Assembly: GCF_003265705.1 (NCBI RefSeq)
Contig: NW_020312785.1
Coordinates: forward strand, 21,862,028 to 21,926,027
Direction of reading: 5' to 3'
From: Callorhinus ursinus
Lineage: Eukaryota; Chordata; Mammalia; Carnivora; Otariidae
Length of the DNA: 64,000 nt
The notes beneath the pieces are model-generated. The model did not search any database, had not been told where the DNA came from, and worked only from the letters and a program-made list of their open reading frames with translations. The position numbers and the translations under genes are program-made. The first letter of the stretch is position 1, and every line of letters starts with the position of its first letter. This document shows, piece after piece, positions 23,535-34,876 of the stretch.

Positions 23535-24530
23535 ATTTTTGTTGCTATGGTGAATTGTATATTTTCTATCATATTTTATTGATAGTTTATAATAAACTTT
23601 TTCTACATTGACCTTATAACACTGACTTTTACTGGACACGCCAACCAGTTTCAGTAAAATAATATTTTTTTCGTTGATTATTTTGTGCTATCTCAGGAGA
23701 CACTATTATTAAATAATGACAATTTTGTGTCTTCCTTTTTATCATTTGCCATTCTTTTTAGACATTTTTTTAAAATTTTAATTCCTGTGTGGTTAACATA
23801 AAGCTCTATATTAGTTTCAAGTGTACAATATAGTGATCCAATAGTTCCATATATTGCTTGGTATCATTTGCCATTCTTAAATATCCTTATCTCACAGCTC
23901 ACCTTAGTGGTAATGTTTCTAATACTTCACTATTAGGTGTGACGTTTCTTGAAGGTTTTTGGTGGATACTCTATCAAATCAAGACAACTCTTACTTTGGC
24001 AAGCTCGCTAAACAATTTAAAAAGTCTGTAATGGGTTTTGAATGTTATCAAATGCTTTTTCAACATCGATTAAAATCACATGGTTTATTTTTTCACGTTT
24101 CACTCATTAACATGATTGATGACATTTGTATAATTCTTAATATTTAACCACCTTTGTATTTTTCATGATAGATTTTTTAATAGTTCTAGATTTTATTTGC
24201 CAGTGTTTCAGAATTTTATACTTATCTTCATAATTCATATAAATTATCTTCTTAATATTGAACAAAAATTTTCTTGTGTGCTAAATATCCATTTTGTGCT
24301 TTAAGAATATGCTATCTGGTCAAATAAGGTGGCGAGATTTCTATGTTTTTCTATGTTCTGGATCAGTTTAGTGACTGAGGAATTGTTAGTTTTGATTTTT
24401 AATAAAAATCAATGTAATGCCATTAGCAATTTAATGTCTTTTAGGAGTAGATATCTGATTACTTTCCAGTATTTTCTATGGTTGTGGGTCTAAATAGGTC
24501 CTTTTACCTCTTCTTGAGTTGATATGGATA
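23535..24530 (-). mobile_element. ancient L1 ORF2 fragment, antisense, with a younger L1 inside
   Basis: Reversed L1 ORF2 landmarks appear in order: 'atattttattgatagtttat', 'atcatttgccattctt', 'ggtaatgtttctaatacttc', 'tttttggtggatactctatc', 'gggttttgaatgttatcaaa', 'tgctttttcaacatcgatta' and 'cacatggtttattttttcac'. This part of ORF2 encodes reverse transcriptase, but it is riddled with changes and no frame survives. The insertion at 23740-23878 interrupts it. Confidence 0.75.
23740..23878 (-). mobile_element. young 5'-truncated L1 with perfect 17-bp TSD
   Basis: Only about 105 bp of carnivore L1 3' end (23757-23861: 'ctgtgtggttaacataaagc', 'ctatattagtttcaagtgta'). It is bounded by identical 17-bp direct repeats TATCATTTGCCATTCTT at 23740-23756 and 23862-23878. 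Confidence 0.9.
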
Positions 24531-27500
24531 TGGAAATGCAAGAGTTATGGCAGGTGTGGTTTGGAGGGTAGAGAGAGTTTTTAGGCAAGTGCTAATTAAT
24601 TATATTTCAAGACAAAAAAGAGAATGACAGAAAAGTCCTAGGATGACCAAAACAAGTATTGTTGGTAGATGGTTGGACTGAATGGTGTGAGCTTCATAAA
24701 ACTGAAATAAATCGGACGGAGAGAGGAGAAATCATGGTCTAGATCTCAATGAGCCAAAGGATTCAAGTACTGGGAATATAGGATATGTATGGGATCAGAC
24801 CTGATGGACTTTTAGGAGCACTGTGACAAAGAAGCTATAAATACTGGCATTATTAAAAGGGATGGGGAGGTGGGAAATGTCTTCCAGACATGCAAAACTC
24901 TCTTTTAGCCTTTGGTTTAGTAACCCTGTCCCTGTGTGGAGGCCACCCAAGGGAATGACACCAACAGCACACAAAGATCTGCACTCCTAGGCAACATCAC
25001 CAGGAGCATTCATGGAGGTCTTAAGTCTTTGTGATTATGATATCCATAAGCATGGTACATCCAACACTATCATACCCCAGTTTCTTGGACTCTTTGACTC
25101 CACTTATTTCATCCTCTCTTTGCCTATGCCAACAGTCATTAGCATAATCTCAAATCAAGCATTCCACTTTTAGCTGTCACTTCCGATCTGTCCTGCCAAC
25201 CCTCTCCAGTGCCCAGATGCCAACCACATTTCCAATCCTTTTGGATTTCTAATTCATAGACTCACTGTCTGACAGTCCTATAGTGCCTTCACTTCTCTCC
25301 TTACCTGACTTAAATTTCCTGGACCAACCTAATAATCATTTCCTCAAATACATGCTCTCCTGGTTTGCAATGTTTCCCTTCACCTGCCCTCCTCAACTGG
25401 CAAAAATGTGAATCTGATTAAATTCCTCACCCACTTTTCACCTGCATAGCTGGAGGGAAACACACAACCTGACTGGTTTGATTCATTTTGGATTCATGAC
25501 CACAAACTTCAGTGGAGCCAAGAACTGCTCCTTCATTTCTCCTGCCAATTCATTTTCCCTCTTCCCAAGATTTTATACTTTTTCCACTCTCGGCAAACCT
25601 GTAAGACATCCGCCCCACCCTTTCTGTAGGCTGATTATTTTGCTTGTTAATTCACTTAGGAAACATTAGCAATGAAGAGATTTTCCACATGCTTCAACAA
25701 CCCTTAAACCTACCTTCACGACCTGCATAGTGTGGCCAACCTCCTACCTCAAAAGATAAATAACTATTCCGGTTTCTGCTCGATGCCAACTCTTTCAAAT
25801 AAAACATTGGATACCCTTCCATTCCCGGGTATATCTCACAGTTTGATCAATTACTTAAAATTAACATTCTTGGCTTTTTGAAAGTATATATTAAACATTG
25901 GCCTATGAATGATTTTTGCAACGTCATTATTATTTCTTCCCCCTTTGACAAGACACTTGCATACATAAATTCATTTAATTCATTCCTCTCTCATTGGAGA
26001 GGGGCAGAATGTCCAGGGATAATCTTGGGGATGGGAAAGAGGAAATTCTTCAAAATCATAATAGAGTCTAATTGAGAAAACTGATTATTTCCTCTGGAAA
26101 ACTTCCAATTTGTTCGTTTTTATTTTTACAAGCAAAATTTAAATAATTGTCTTAACATGAAGCCTATATGTTGATAAAAAGTTCTAGCTGATGTAGGAAA
26201 AGTTCGATTTTTCAGTAATAAGGATTAATGAGGCATTCCCTTGAGCAGTCCTATCTCTCTTTGAAGTCTTGGTCTATACTCTGCTATTTAGATGGTAGTG
26301 TCAATTATCTCTGGAGAAAAAAACATCCATTCCTCCTCTTTCACAAAACCTCTTACCATTACTTGTATTACAACTTGTTAATTCAATGCATTTCAGATCC
26401 TATTATGTTTTTGGTATACAAATATGATTTTGTACGTGTTTTGATATTTCAAAATGTCATCTCTGTGGATCAAAAATATGATAACTCAATTATCTTTTTG
26501 CTATTGCTGTGGATCAGGCTATTGTCTTCTAAAACTGATAAATGCCTGTTTAAATCATAGATGTCTGTGATTTAGTATATCTTTCTATCTTGAATTGGTA
26601 TATCAGAGTATATAAGAATGCCATTGCTTTGATGTATTTTTGAAGATAAAATAATTTCCAATTATTATTATATAATTTTCTTCCTCTTGAAGAATGATGT
26701 TGTGTCTTTGAAAAATAGGTCTTTTTACTATGTTTGCCTGCCATTGGCAGTGTTGTCATATGAAAGAGATGTCTGAGAATGAAACACTTTATGACTTGAG
26801 CTAAGGTAGTCATAGCAAATTATGACAGTTCTCATTTGAATAGTGCTGGGCTTCTGAATTGCTTCCTAACTAAAAATTATTCTAGTCAAATTTAGTCTTG
26901 CTCAGAAATATAAAAACTTATTTTCTCTGTTCATCAGAGTCAGAGTACCTGGAGAAAACATATTCATCTATACCAAGTTACCTTATGTTTTTCTGAATCA
27001 TGACAGGTTTGACTTAATCTAACTGTATTCAGAGAAGCCCAATTTTTTTTTTTTTTTATTCAACCCAAACAAATAGGATCGTATTTGTATGGAAGAACCA
27101 GGATAGTTTTCTTTTAGGTAACTTAGTTTTGGGTTTTGTCCTTTTAGAAAATGTATCAAGAAGCATTGTGTTAATTCTTTCCATACTAAACATGTTAGTA
27201 AAAATTGAAACTAAGAGCAAAAAATAGACTTTAGCTTCAAATTGCAGCATTTCTGCCATGGAAAATATTTTTTTTTTCTTGCTTCTATTTTTGCCCTTTC
27301 TTTCTCTGTTGCCTACTCTTCATCATTCTATTTCTCTTCCTTTTCTTTCTTATATTCTCTTCTTGAAGAATCTTCGTGATCAATTAAATTTTCCAATGTT
27401 TTGGCCATGATGTTATTTGGCTCTAAAAAGTAAATATATAAAATAAGTTTACCAAACAAATCCGTCAAGTGAAAGAAATATGTGCTGGTTGGTAGTATGC

Positions 27501-28514
27501 AAAACACCCACCTGATATTTTCCTTAGTTGAAAAGCACTGTACCCAAATCATTATAAATTCTTAAATAATTTAAAGTTTGAGGTAGTTCAAACAGAAGCC
27601 AGAAGATCACGTTTAGTGCCATGAAAATTACACTTTTCTATTGTATTTACAATTGAATTATAATACATTTGTTATTCATTGACCTTTATCACAGTATATG
27701 TTTATAGCACAGTGCTATATAATTTCTTTAGTAATTATTGGGTGAAATCTATATGATTAGGCCCAAGTACATGCTTCCATAATGATGTTTTAAAAGTAGC
27801 TTTGAGAACAGTAGTAGGAACCTTCAAAAAAGGAAGCTTTACTTTCCTTTGGATTCATAGGTAGCAAAGCTAAGTTGTTGGGATTCTGCAATAGTACACC
27901 AGGATAGCTCAAATATCTTCAAAATAGGATTAGATTACATCGTAGAGCACTGGAGAAAAAAGTTTTATGTTCCTGTTGAAGAAGACAGTTTTTATTTACT
28001 CTAGCTTGGTTATTTTGTGGTGATTTAATGTTTTTCTGATTTAGAATAAGACATTTTTAAGTGATTTCATTTTGACAGCTCGAATTCTCCCAAGACTGCC
28101 TTATACATTCCTCACTTTGTCAAAACTGCACTTTTTGTTTACTTGACCTTTTGCACTTGGGAAAATTCAGAATCTTTCCTTTTGCTCTTTGGACAGGTTG
28201 CCTCCTCATTCATCATAACCATGTAGGGGAGTTCTCACCTCTGCTTGGAGTCCTATACCTGACCCACCACCAGGAGCTCATTGCTTTAATTGCAACGTCA
28301 CTGACAATTTGGTGTATTTGAGAGAAGACTGTTTCCTCTATCTCTGGCAAAAGGAAAAGATCATTTCTAACCTTTCACCTACATATGTACCTATTATTTT
28401 CTACTACAAACTTTATGTATGCTATCAATAATTGGGGATAAGACATCAATATTTCTATTTAGAGGATTCCATGTCACTTAATGTTAAGTCAATCTTTATT
28501 TTTACATTTACATA
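24531..28514. other. unique sequence, nothing firmly recognised
   Basis: About 4 kb. The part 25080-25830 is richer in C and T than its surroundings and could be an unrecognised old LINE or LTR, but I cannot place it. T-runs lie at 27043-27057 and 27269-27278. Open frames of up to 110 codons (26228-26560) show no domains. Confidence 0.4.
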
Positions 28515-28700
28515 TTTTTTACATTTTTATTTATTTGAGAGAGAGGGAGAGAGTGCACGTGTGCACACATCCAGGCACAAGTGGAGGGGGAAGAGCTGAA
28601 GGAGAGGGAGAGAGAGAATCTCCAGCAGACTCCCTTCTGAGCATTGAGCCTGACATGGGGCTTGATCTCAAGACCTCGAGGTGTATCAATTGACTAAATT
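28515..28700 (-). mobile_element. SINEC, antisense, old copy
   Basis: 'tttttatttatttgagagag', 'aggagagggagagagagaat', 'cttctgagcattgagcctga', 'ggggcttgatctcaagacct'. The head is decayed ('gtatcaattgactaaatttt'), suggesting an early-carnivore insertion. Confidence 0.85.
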
Positions 28701-30819
28701 TTGCCTTGAATACAAAGGCAAATAATAATAATAATGAGATATTTTTATACTTTGCATAAATGCTCTTGGGTGAACAGAGCTGGGATAGATGATGTTCTTT
28801 CACACATTTAATGCTGTTATCTTCAGTTTTAAATCTTAGAATAAATCTTATTCGGTTGATAAAATTAGTAATTCGAATTTTATCAAGTCCATGAATTAAA
28901 ATTAAGTGTTGAAATTATGGTTTTATATAACTTACTTGATACAGTTTTCATTTCCTGATAACATTATTGACTGGGAATTTATCATATTTTCATTAGACAG
29001 GAACCATTAAGATTTAAATATTTTAGGACAGGAGCCCAATGATTGTGATGTTAAATATTTAAAAATACTTAGGAGAATTTTTTAACATTTAGAGAATTTC
29101 TGAGTATTTTTTAAATACTATATCTTAAGCTCTAAATGTTGAACTATGCTGAAATCAAATCTTGACTTCATTCGCTGTAAATTGCTACATCATTGTTGGG
29201 TGATGCCAAGGGTTGCTAAATTACACTTAGCACTGAGTCCATAGTCTGGACAACTGTCACTACTGTCCCTGGGAGCTAAACATTGTACACCAAGAGTCCT
29301 TTCAGATCTCTTAGTTATTAAGGGGTCTAAAAATATGATGGACATTGAGTGTCCAAAATATGAGTACCGAGTTTACATATGGCTCATAAACAGTATGCAA
29401 AGCAGTTTTCATTTTTACTTCATAGTTATAATGGATCCATCAGTAGTTGGAATAGGATTGAAATTTAGACACAGATTAAAAATGCCAATTATATTCTTGT
29501 GTAACTGCAGAACCACCTCAGGAAACAGCTGCCTTCACAAAAAAACACTGGCTTTAACTTATATTAAAGAGAGTTTCAGCAGTTTTGTAAAACTTTGAAA
29601 CATCCCAGTGAATTTTTTGATGATTTATGTGAGGCCTGCAAATTTTATTCCTGAAAATGTCCAAGGCACAGGAGGCTCATAGTCTTAAGAAAGCAAAATA
29701 GAGGGTATGATACTTACATCAGTATCAAGCACATAGAAAAATCATGCCCTGCGACAAGTGCAGATATCCGTATAAAGTGGCAGACACAGTAAACCAACCA
29801 ATATGACTTGATTGTAAAGAGGTAAGTGCTAGAAGAATAAAAGAACCAGAAGGTCCTGAAGGTCAAATTGACCTTATCAATTGTGTATTTTTCCCTTTAT
29901 AAATGTATGTCCTAGTTCCCTAGTTAAAAATGAAAGGTCTTCAAAGACAGTAGCCTCCATCTTTTTTTAATTTTTGAGTTGATTGGAAATACAGAGTTCA
30001 TATGTTCTTGACTAAATCAATAAACAATTGACATGGAAGCTTTCTTTTCAGTTGGATGTCCAAGGGATATATCCAAGAGTGGCACCATGTTGTCATATAT
30101 TTAACCTATTTATTTAATTAATTAAACAATTGATGATAAATAAGAACCAAAAATGCTCATAACTGACTCAGTATAGTTTTTATATTTTTGTAGTTATTTT
30201 ATCTGGGTTTCTAAAATATATTTGCGCATCAGAACACTCCTTATGGTGAGACAACCTCTTGACCACTAAAGGATATGAGTAGAAATGTGTTACATTGTCT
30301 CTCAAAAAGGACATGAGGTCTTGTTCATTTCCCCCATAGAATTAACAATAGCAGATATTAGTTATTGCTGGGTCTTTTGGTGCACTTTATTGTTCAAAAT
30401 ATTATATCTCATAGAGAGAACACAGGAAAGAATACTTCCGTAAAATAAATAAATGTTATGACAAGTACACGTATGTCTTATTAATATAAAGGCTATATTT
30501 TTAAAGTGCTACAATTTGAATTGCCTTTATATTTTTAGTACAGTTTTAACACAATTAAATCACATAAGTCAACCCCCCAAAAATATGACAAATGAATAAT
30601 TCCAACACCTCTAATTGAATAAATTCATATAATAATAAGTACTAAATTGCAGTTGTAAAGCAACTATACTTAAGATGGTTACTGATACACAGAGTTTATA
30701 GGTAGTACACATAGTAGAAACTTTAATACACATAAAGTCTAATTTATTATATATATATTTCAATTGGTATGTTCTCAAAAAACATTGTGAAGTAACGATG
30801 GTTTACATGCTAAGATCCT
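28701..30819. other. unique AT-rich sequence, nothing recognised
   Basis: No repeat family or gene identified in about 2.1 kb. The plus frame at 29335-29598 (87 codons) has no recognisable domain. Confidence 0.4.
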
Positions 30820-31041
30820 ATGTTTGGTACTCTTTTTTTTTTAAGATTTATTTATTTGACAGAGAGGGACACAGCAAGAGAGGGAACACAAGCAGGGGGA
30901 GTGGGAGAGGGAGAAGCAGGCTTCCCGCTGAGCAGGGAGCCCCATACGGGGCTCGATCCCAGGACCCTGGGATCGTGACCTGAGCCGAAGGCAGACACTT
31001 AATGACTGAGCCACCCAGGTGCCCCGATGTTTGGTACTCTT
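30820..31041 (-). mobile_element. SINEC, antisense, perfect 15-bp TSD
   Basis: The SINE occupies 30835-31026 (T-run, 'aagatttatttatttgacag', 'gagcagggagccccatacgg', 'gagccacccaggtgcccc'). Identical target duplications ATGTTTGGTACTCTT lie at 30820-30834 and 31027-31041. The sequence after the right copy starts AA, as expected for an L1-endonuclease TTTT/AA site. Confidence 0.97.
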
Positions 31042-31078
31042 AATCTCATTTTGTCATTTGACTTAATCTCATTTTGTC
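31039..31078. repeat. 23-bp tandem duplication beside a SINE
   Basis: CTTAATCTCATTTTGTC occurs at 31039-31055 and again at 31062-31078, giving a 23-bp period, directly next to the right target duplication of the SINE. Confidence 0.85.
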
Positions 31079-31152
31079 TATGAATATCAACAGTTCCTAA
31101 CCTAAGTTTAGACAAAACTTATATATAAGGCAGGAGACTCTCCCCACCCTGC

Positions 31153-31369
31153 CTCCCAATTCGTTTTTTTTTTTTTTAATTTTAAGATTTTATTTATTTA
31201 TTTGAGAGAGAGAGAGAGCACATGAGAGGGGGGAGGGTCGGGGAAGAAGCAAACTCCCTGCAGAGCAGGGAGCCCGATGCCGGACTCGATCCCGGGACTC
31301 CAGGATCATGACCTGAGCCGAAGGCAGTTGCTTAACAAATTGAGCCACCTAGGTGCCCCTCCCAATTCG
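31153..31369 (-). mobile_element. SINEC, antisense, with 11-bp TSD
   Basis: The SINE occupies 31164-31358. Target duplications CTCCCAATTCG lie at 31153-31163 and 31359-31369. The body has an AG repeat after the tail and 'cgatcccgggactccaggat', a subfamily variant shared with the SINE at 54734. Confidence 0.95.
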
Positions 31370-31838
31370 GTTTTAGGAGGAATTTTACTTAGGCTTTATC
31401 AGTTCAGTGAATCTCCTTACATCTGTTTGAGAACAGTAAAATTTCTTCCAGTCTTACGTGTGGTGGTGTGAAGAATCACTATTACATTAAGTTTCTCTGT
31501 ATATTTGTGGTCATGTCACGTTCTTCAGTAACATAAACATTTCTTTAAAAAATATATGTTCTACTATATCCAGCATAGAAAGAAAAAGACTATTTCTCGC
31601 TGGCATTTATTATATTCCAGTTATTGGGGGAGGGAAAGATTCCTTGCCAGGAACTGTAGATATTCAAGCACAGAGCCCTCATCTTCTAGGTGTTTGACAG
31701 GAGAAAAGAATAGGTCACGTGACAACCTTAAACCGTGGAAGAAGGGTAATTGCCACCCAGTTCCATGTGTTTTCAAAATCACCAGCACCAGATGCAGGAT
31801 GTATGCCACATTCCTCCATTTTCCTCAAAAGGAAAAAC
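31370..31838. other. unique sequence between two SINEs
   Basis: No repeat or gene recognised. Overlapping open frames on both strands (31556-31873 plus, 31621-31809 minus) have no domain; the plus frame runs into the next SINE. Confidence 0.4.
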
Positions 31839-32045
31839 TTTTTTTTTTTTTAAGATTTTATTTATTTATTTGACAGAGAGAGACACAGCGAGAGAGGGAA
31901 CACGGGCAGGGGGAGTGGGGGAGGAGGAAGCAGGCTTCTCGCTGAGCAGGGAGCCTGATGTGGGGCTCGATCCCAGGACCCTGGGATCACGACCTGAGCC
32001 GAAGGCAGACTCTTAAGGACTGAGCCACCCAGGCGCCCCCCCCCC
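31839..32045 (-). mobile_element. SINEC, antisense, SINE part of a U2 chimera
   Basis: The order on the plus strand is a 13-T run (31839-31851), 'aagattttatttatttattt', 'ctgagcagggagcctgatgt', 'gatcccaggaccctgggatc', 'gactgagccacccaggcgcc', then ten Cs (32036-32045). On the minus strand the SINE head is therefore preceded by ten Gs, more than the usual three or four, and then nine As joined to U2. Confidence 0.95.
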
Positions 32046-32054
32046 TTTTTTTTT

Positions 32055-32086
32055 ACTTGATCTTAGCCAAAAGGCTGAGAAGCGAT
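32055..32086 (-). pseudogene. RNU2: U2 snRNA 5'-end fragment (nt 1-32) fused to a SINE
   Basis: The minus strand reads the first 32 nucleotides of U2 snRNA, starting ATCGCTTCTC and containing GCCTTTTGGCTAAGATCAAG, which includes the start of the region before the branch-site recognition sequence. I recall the vertebrate U2 as having G at nucleotide 11; here it is A, a CpG-to-CpA change typical of methylation decay. Everything after nt 32 (branch-site pairing region, Sm site, stem-loops) is missing, so it cannot be a working snRNA. On the minus strand it is followed by nine As, ten Gs and a full SINEC with poly-A. This matches the known pattern of template-switch retro-chimeras (described for U6, U3 and other small RNAs joined to L1 or SINE 3' parts). 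Confidence 0.92.
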
Positions 32087-32636
32087 TTTTTTTTTTTTTT
32101 AATAGCCAATCTAGTATAGCCCTATAAATAAAACCAGATTTTTTTTTCCAGGGGAGATGGGAAAGTTTTGATAGAGCTCTTGATCTGGCATTTAAAAGTC
32201 TGTTTGCAATTTTTTTCTCAGCTGTTATCTTTAAAAAAGAATAGGGGATTGAAAAAAGCAAAAATCTAATCCAGTTGCTATGTCAAAGGCATGCAAGCTC
32301 ATATATGTGGAGATGATTATTATGTAAATAAAGAAAATACCATTGTATAACAACTGTAAAAAAATGTACATGGGTTTAAATAGTACCTCCTGCTTAGGAT
32401 CTAAAAATTAAATTATCTCTTAGATTATTTCACAAACACTTGACAATCTTGCTATGTAGCACGAATATTTTAAAATGATTTTAATACTGTTTAATTATAA
32501 TCTTCATAAAATATTTTTAAATAACTCAATTTCTTCAATAGCCATTTTCTTTCCATAAAAAGGTTAATCCTTTAATTTGCAAGGATGTGATGTTGACCTC
32601 TACACAGATTTATTTGACATCAACAGATATTAGTTT
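32087..32636. other. T-run and unique AT-rich sequence
   Basis: A 14-T run (32087-32100) that may be the homopolymer target duplication of the chimera, followed by unique sequence with no recognised element. Confidence 0.5.
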
Positions 32637-32745
32637 TTCATTTATTAATCAAACATTTATTGAGCACCTCTTGAGTATGAGACATTGTTCAAAGTGAACC
32701 CTTTAGGCAAATCCCCCACCCTCATTGTTTGCATTGTATTCTTTC
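32637..32745 (-). mobile_element. L2 3' end fragment, antisense
   Basis: 'aatcaaacatttattgagca', 'cctcttgagtatgagacatt' and 'aaatcccccaccctcattgt' follow the reversed L2 3' end. Confidence 0.65.
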
Positions 32746-33899
32746 TCTGGGGTGTGGTTAATTTCACATTTCGTTACCTCAATGTCACATACCCAAAATT
32801 ACTTAGAATTAGATGAATATTAATGACTACTTATTATACTCATTATTATATACTTTGTATATATTTTTGAAGCATAAGGGAAGTTTTATTCCTCTGGAGC
32901 AATATTAATGGCAGATTTTATGACCTTCTGTCATGGAATGGGAGTGGATCCTTTTCCCAGTTTGACTAACTTTAAGTTTGACTCTAAGCTTAGATTAGTT
33001 GGAGAAGACCCTTCTAGCATAATTCATTAGATGGTCTATCACTTCAGGTGGTGTCATAACGTGACACCATGCATAATAAGGAAGTTGGGCTAAATCATTA
33101 AAAAGTTTATCAATAGGAATTGATCCTGGGTTATCATATTTTTTTCAAGACTGTGGAAGATTTTTTTTTCTCCATAGCCCTTGACAAAAGTCAGACGTAA
33201 TTAACTTAATATCAGTGATTTTAAAACTCTCAAAGGGAAAGTGACCTGGCAGCTAGGGCTAGAAATTGGGACCAATGCTGCTCTCCTACGTGTAAAAACA
33301 ACACATTACAAGAGAACTGCTGCTGATTATTAAGCAGTGAACATTCCTGTGGTTCATTTGAAGCCAAATCTATAGTAGTCAGTGGAGGATAGATGTGACC
33401 ACATCTGAGGCCTGGAATTTTCAAGTTCCTGTGCGCAATGAGAAACTGAGTACCACGGCAATGCAGATGAAGAAAAGATGGTGTCGAACTGTTTCCCTTC
33501 CATCTGGTGTTTTACAGCAGCCAAGCTCACAGTTACTCTTAAAGTAAAATAGAATGAAGAAAAATACATTCGCAGCCGTGTCTTGTTTATGCTGAATCAT
33601 CTAAGCCAAATTATTGCTTAAGAATAAATTAAATACTGAATAAAGCAGAGTCCAGACATAAGTAAGTTACCTTTGAGCAAAGCTTCTCACTGTAATGAGA
33701 TCCTGAGTTAATCTGACTTTCTCCCGAGCAACAACCTACTGATACCAGTCTCAAGTGCGAGGGTTAACATGGATTTTGCCATTTTCATCCTATATTAAAT
33801 TGCAATACTCTGGTATTCTCTAACACTTTCCCTAATTTATTGTTGTCTATAGAATGTATCCCCAAATACCATATTATATATTTAACTTTTTATTTTTGT
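32746..33899. other. unique AT-rich sequence, nothing recognised
   Basis: No repeat or gene placed. Minus frames at 33230-33424 and 33354-33569 have no recognisable domain. Confidence 0.4.
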
Positions 33900-34025
33900 T
33901 TATATTCTTTCTTTGGCACCAGAATTTAAGCTGCACAAGGTCAAGGATTTTGAAGTGTTTTATTCCACTTTAAATCCTTGGCTTACAGTAGTCACTCAAC
34001 ATACATCTTTTAAAGAAATAATAAA
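33900..34025 (+). mobile_element. L2 3' end fragment
   Basis: 'ggcaccagaatttaagctgc', 'acaaggtcaaggattttgaa' and 'acagtagtcactcaacatac' match the L2 3' end (..agaatgtaagctcc..gggcagggattt..tagtaggtgctcaata). Confidence 0.7.
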
Positions 34026-34857
34026 TTAATTTTCTTTCTTCAAATATGATCCAGGGGGCGTGATCCCTTATAGGTAATATACAATGCAACAAATATTTAG
34101 TCCAGATGCATTCTAGGTAACAAAGGACACTTCTGATTCCTAAAGAAAAGTTTGTTAATTAATTTTTTCTTTTACCCAGATGCTTGAGAAATATGACTGT
34201 TTTCTTTTTGAGACACTTTTCAATCCAATTTAATTTCTTAAGAGATATGTTCATATATGTAATTTACAGATTTAGTACACATGTGTTTTTTTCCCTTTTT
34301 TCTATTTAGTGTGGCTTAACGCTGCCCTTTTTCTTCTTGCTCCCTCCTCCAATGTACCACACACACTCAAGGACAACCATCAAATTCATCTTTCTCCCCT
34401 AGAGAACATGGTAATTTATATAAAGAAAACTCAAGTGCTTTTTGTCGTATTTTAAGTTTTTTGGGGGGATTAACTTTTAAATGAATTTGCTGAAAACACT
34501 TGAATCTATCCTTAAGGATGTATGCACGTTTGTGCTAGGGCAAAGACTTATTCAGTAATGGAAATCTAGGAACTGTTCATCATACCCAGAAAGTACAATA
34601 AAATGTACGTTATGGAAAAAGCCTTTCTTCAAATTTCTTTCAATGCATTTTATCATATTAACGTTGCTAAATATAGCAATTTGTATTATAGGTAAGCCGA
34701 CAAAATGTATTGAACCAAGATATAATTGAGGTATCTTACTCTTCTAATAATATTTTAAGACTTATCATCTGCTAATGGAATGACTCCAGAAAAGATTTTG
34801 TTTTCCAGGTTGAGGTACTAGCCTCATAGCTCTTCAGTCATGAACTCCTTTCTCACT
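34026..34857. other. unique AT-rich sequence, nothing recognised
   Basis: No repeat or gene identified. Confidence 0.4.
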
Positions 34858-34876
34858 GCCTCCCCCTGCTGGCAAG
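34858..34876 (-). promoter_or_regulatory. CTCF-like binding motif
   Basis: The minus strand reads CTTGCCAGCAGGGGGAGGC, close to the CTCF core CCAGCAGGGGGCGC, with the CCA..AGGGGG positions intact. It lies outside any recognised SINE. CTCF sites mark chromatin loop anchors. A motif match alone does not prove binding. Confidence 0.5.

Noticed and set aside
24950..25840. C/T-rich block suspected to be an LTR or old LINE
   Set aside because: I could not match it to any family in a consistent order, so no element is claimed.
26228..26560. 110-codon open frame on the plus strand
   Set aside because: No recognisable domain; rich in Leu, Ile, Tyr and Ser as expected from AT-rich non-coding DNA.
32055..32086. 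Functional U2 snRNA gene
   Set aside because: Only 32 nt remain; the branch-site region, Sm site, stem-loops and snRNA promoter elements are absent.
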